A stretch of DNA of 6,013 nt from Clostridiales bacterium (lineage in GTDB: Bacteria; Bacillota; Clostridia; Lachnospirales; Lachnospiraceae): positions 1-6,013 of the forward strand of contig JAJBVF010000055.1 in NCBI GenBank assembly GCA_020859965.1, in the 5' to 3' direction. The notes under the pieces were generated by a model. The model worked only from the letters and a program-made list of their open reading frames with translations, made no database searches and was not told the DNA's origin. Numbering within the stretch: position 1 is the first letter of the stretch; every line of letters begins with the position of its first letter. The position numbers and the translations under genes are program-made. Shown one piece after another: positions 5,956-6,013 of the stretch.

Positions 5956-6013
5956 TACGGCATCGCATCCATGCTATATTCATCGCCGTCTTTTTTATAT
6001 CCGTTCACGATCA
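5955..6013 (-). CDS. C-terminal end of an upstream tail-region gene (5' end outside window)
   Basis: Only the last 18 codons and a TAA stop (5957-5955) are present. The visible residues end in YKKDGDEYSMDAMP, a polar, acidic tail with no recognisable motif. This is the only minus-strand frame open to the window edge: the other two have stops within the last 25 bases (TGA at 6013-6011 and at 6007-6005; TAA in the third). By position, a gene just before a tape measure gene in a siphophage is often a tail assembly chaperone, but nothing in these residues proves that. The stop codon touches the outer end of the upstream inverted-repeat arm, so a ribosome terminating here would cover that arm. The existence of a gene end is likely; its identity is unknown. 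Confidence 0.6.
   Translation of the reverse strand, partial: IVNGYKKDGDEYSMDAMP

Noticed and set aside
5990..6000. A_AAA_AAG-type slippery heptamer on the minus strand in the upstream gene end, as expected for a -1 frameshift in a tail assembly chaperone
   Set aside because: The visible open frame would be the product of the shift, but the frame entering the slip site has TGA stops at 6007-6005 and 6013-6011, so no ribosome could arrive in that frame from upstream. It looks like a chance A-run.

Overview
The window is a stretch of siphophage or prophage tail genes, all read on the minus strand, so transcription runs from the right end to the left end. The long-tailed phage assignment rests on one very large open frame with a TP901-type tape measure core. 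The host is probably a low-to-mid GC Firmicute, most likely a Clostridia or gut Lachnospiraceae type. That is inferred from the strong AAAGGAG ribosome site, a sigma-A-like promoter, AT-rich spacers and the style of the tape measure protein. No species can be named from the sequence.

Layout in transcription order. (1) Positions 6013-5955 hold the last 18 codons of an unidentified upstream gene, in the place where a tail assembly chaperone often lies. (2) Positions 5955-5891 hold a near-consensus promoter (TTGACT, 17 bp, TAAAAT) flanked by a 15-nt inverted repeat, one arm on the -35 box and the other on the ribosome site of the next gene. (3) Positions 5890-5702 encode a 62-residue ribbon-helix-helix (RHH) protein. 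(4) Positions 5705-5175, overlapping it by ATGA, encode a 176-residue protein with one membrane segment, a charged coiled coil and a C-terminal part that resembles the RHH fold of its neighbour. (5) Positions 5148-5121 hold a stem-loop with a short T-run, probably a weak terminator. (6) From 5096 to the left edge runs the tape measure gene, open for 1698 codons with no stop, so its C-terminus lies outside the window.

The tape measure protein sets tail length. The two small genes before it do not look structural. With their own promoter and likely terminator, they look like a 'moron' cassette inserted into the tail operon, able to be expressed independently, perhaps in a lysogen. Two features stand out. 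First, the inverted repeat should hide the ribosome site in read-through mRNA from the tail operon but not in mRNA from the cassette promoter. Second, the membrane protein appears to carry a copy of its partner's fold, which suggests pairing, titration or membrane tethering of the regulator. Both ideas are inference. Every gene-sized region is accounted for, and I see no tRNA, CRISPR array or insertion sequence.
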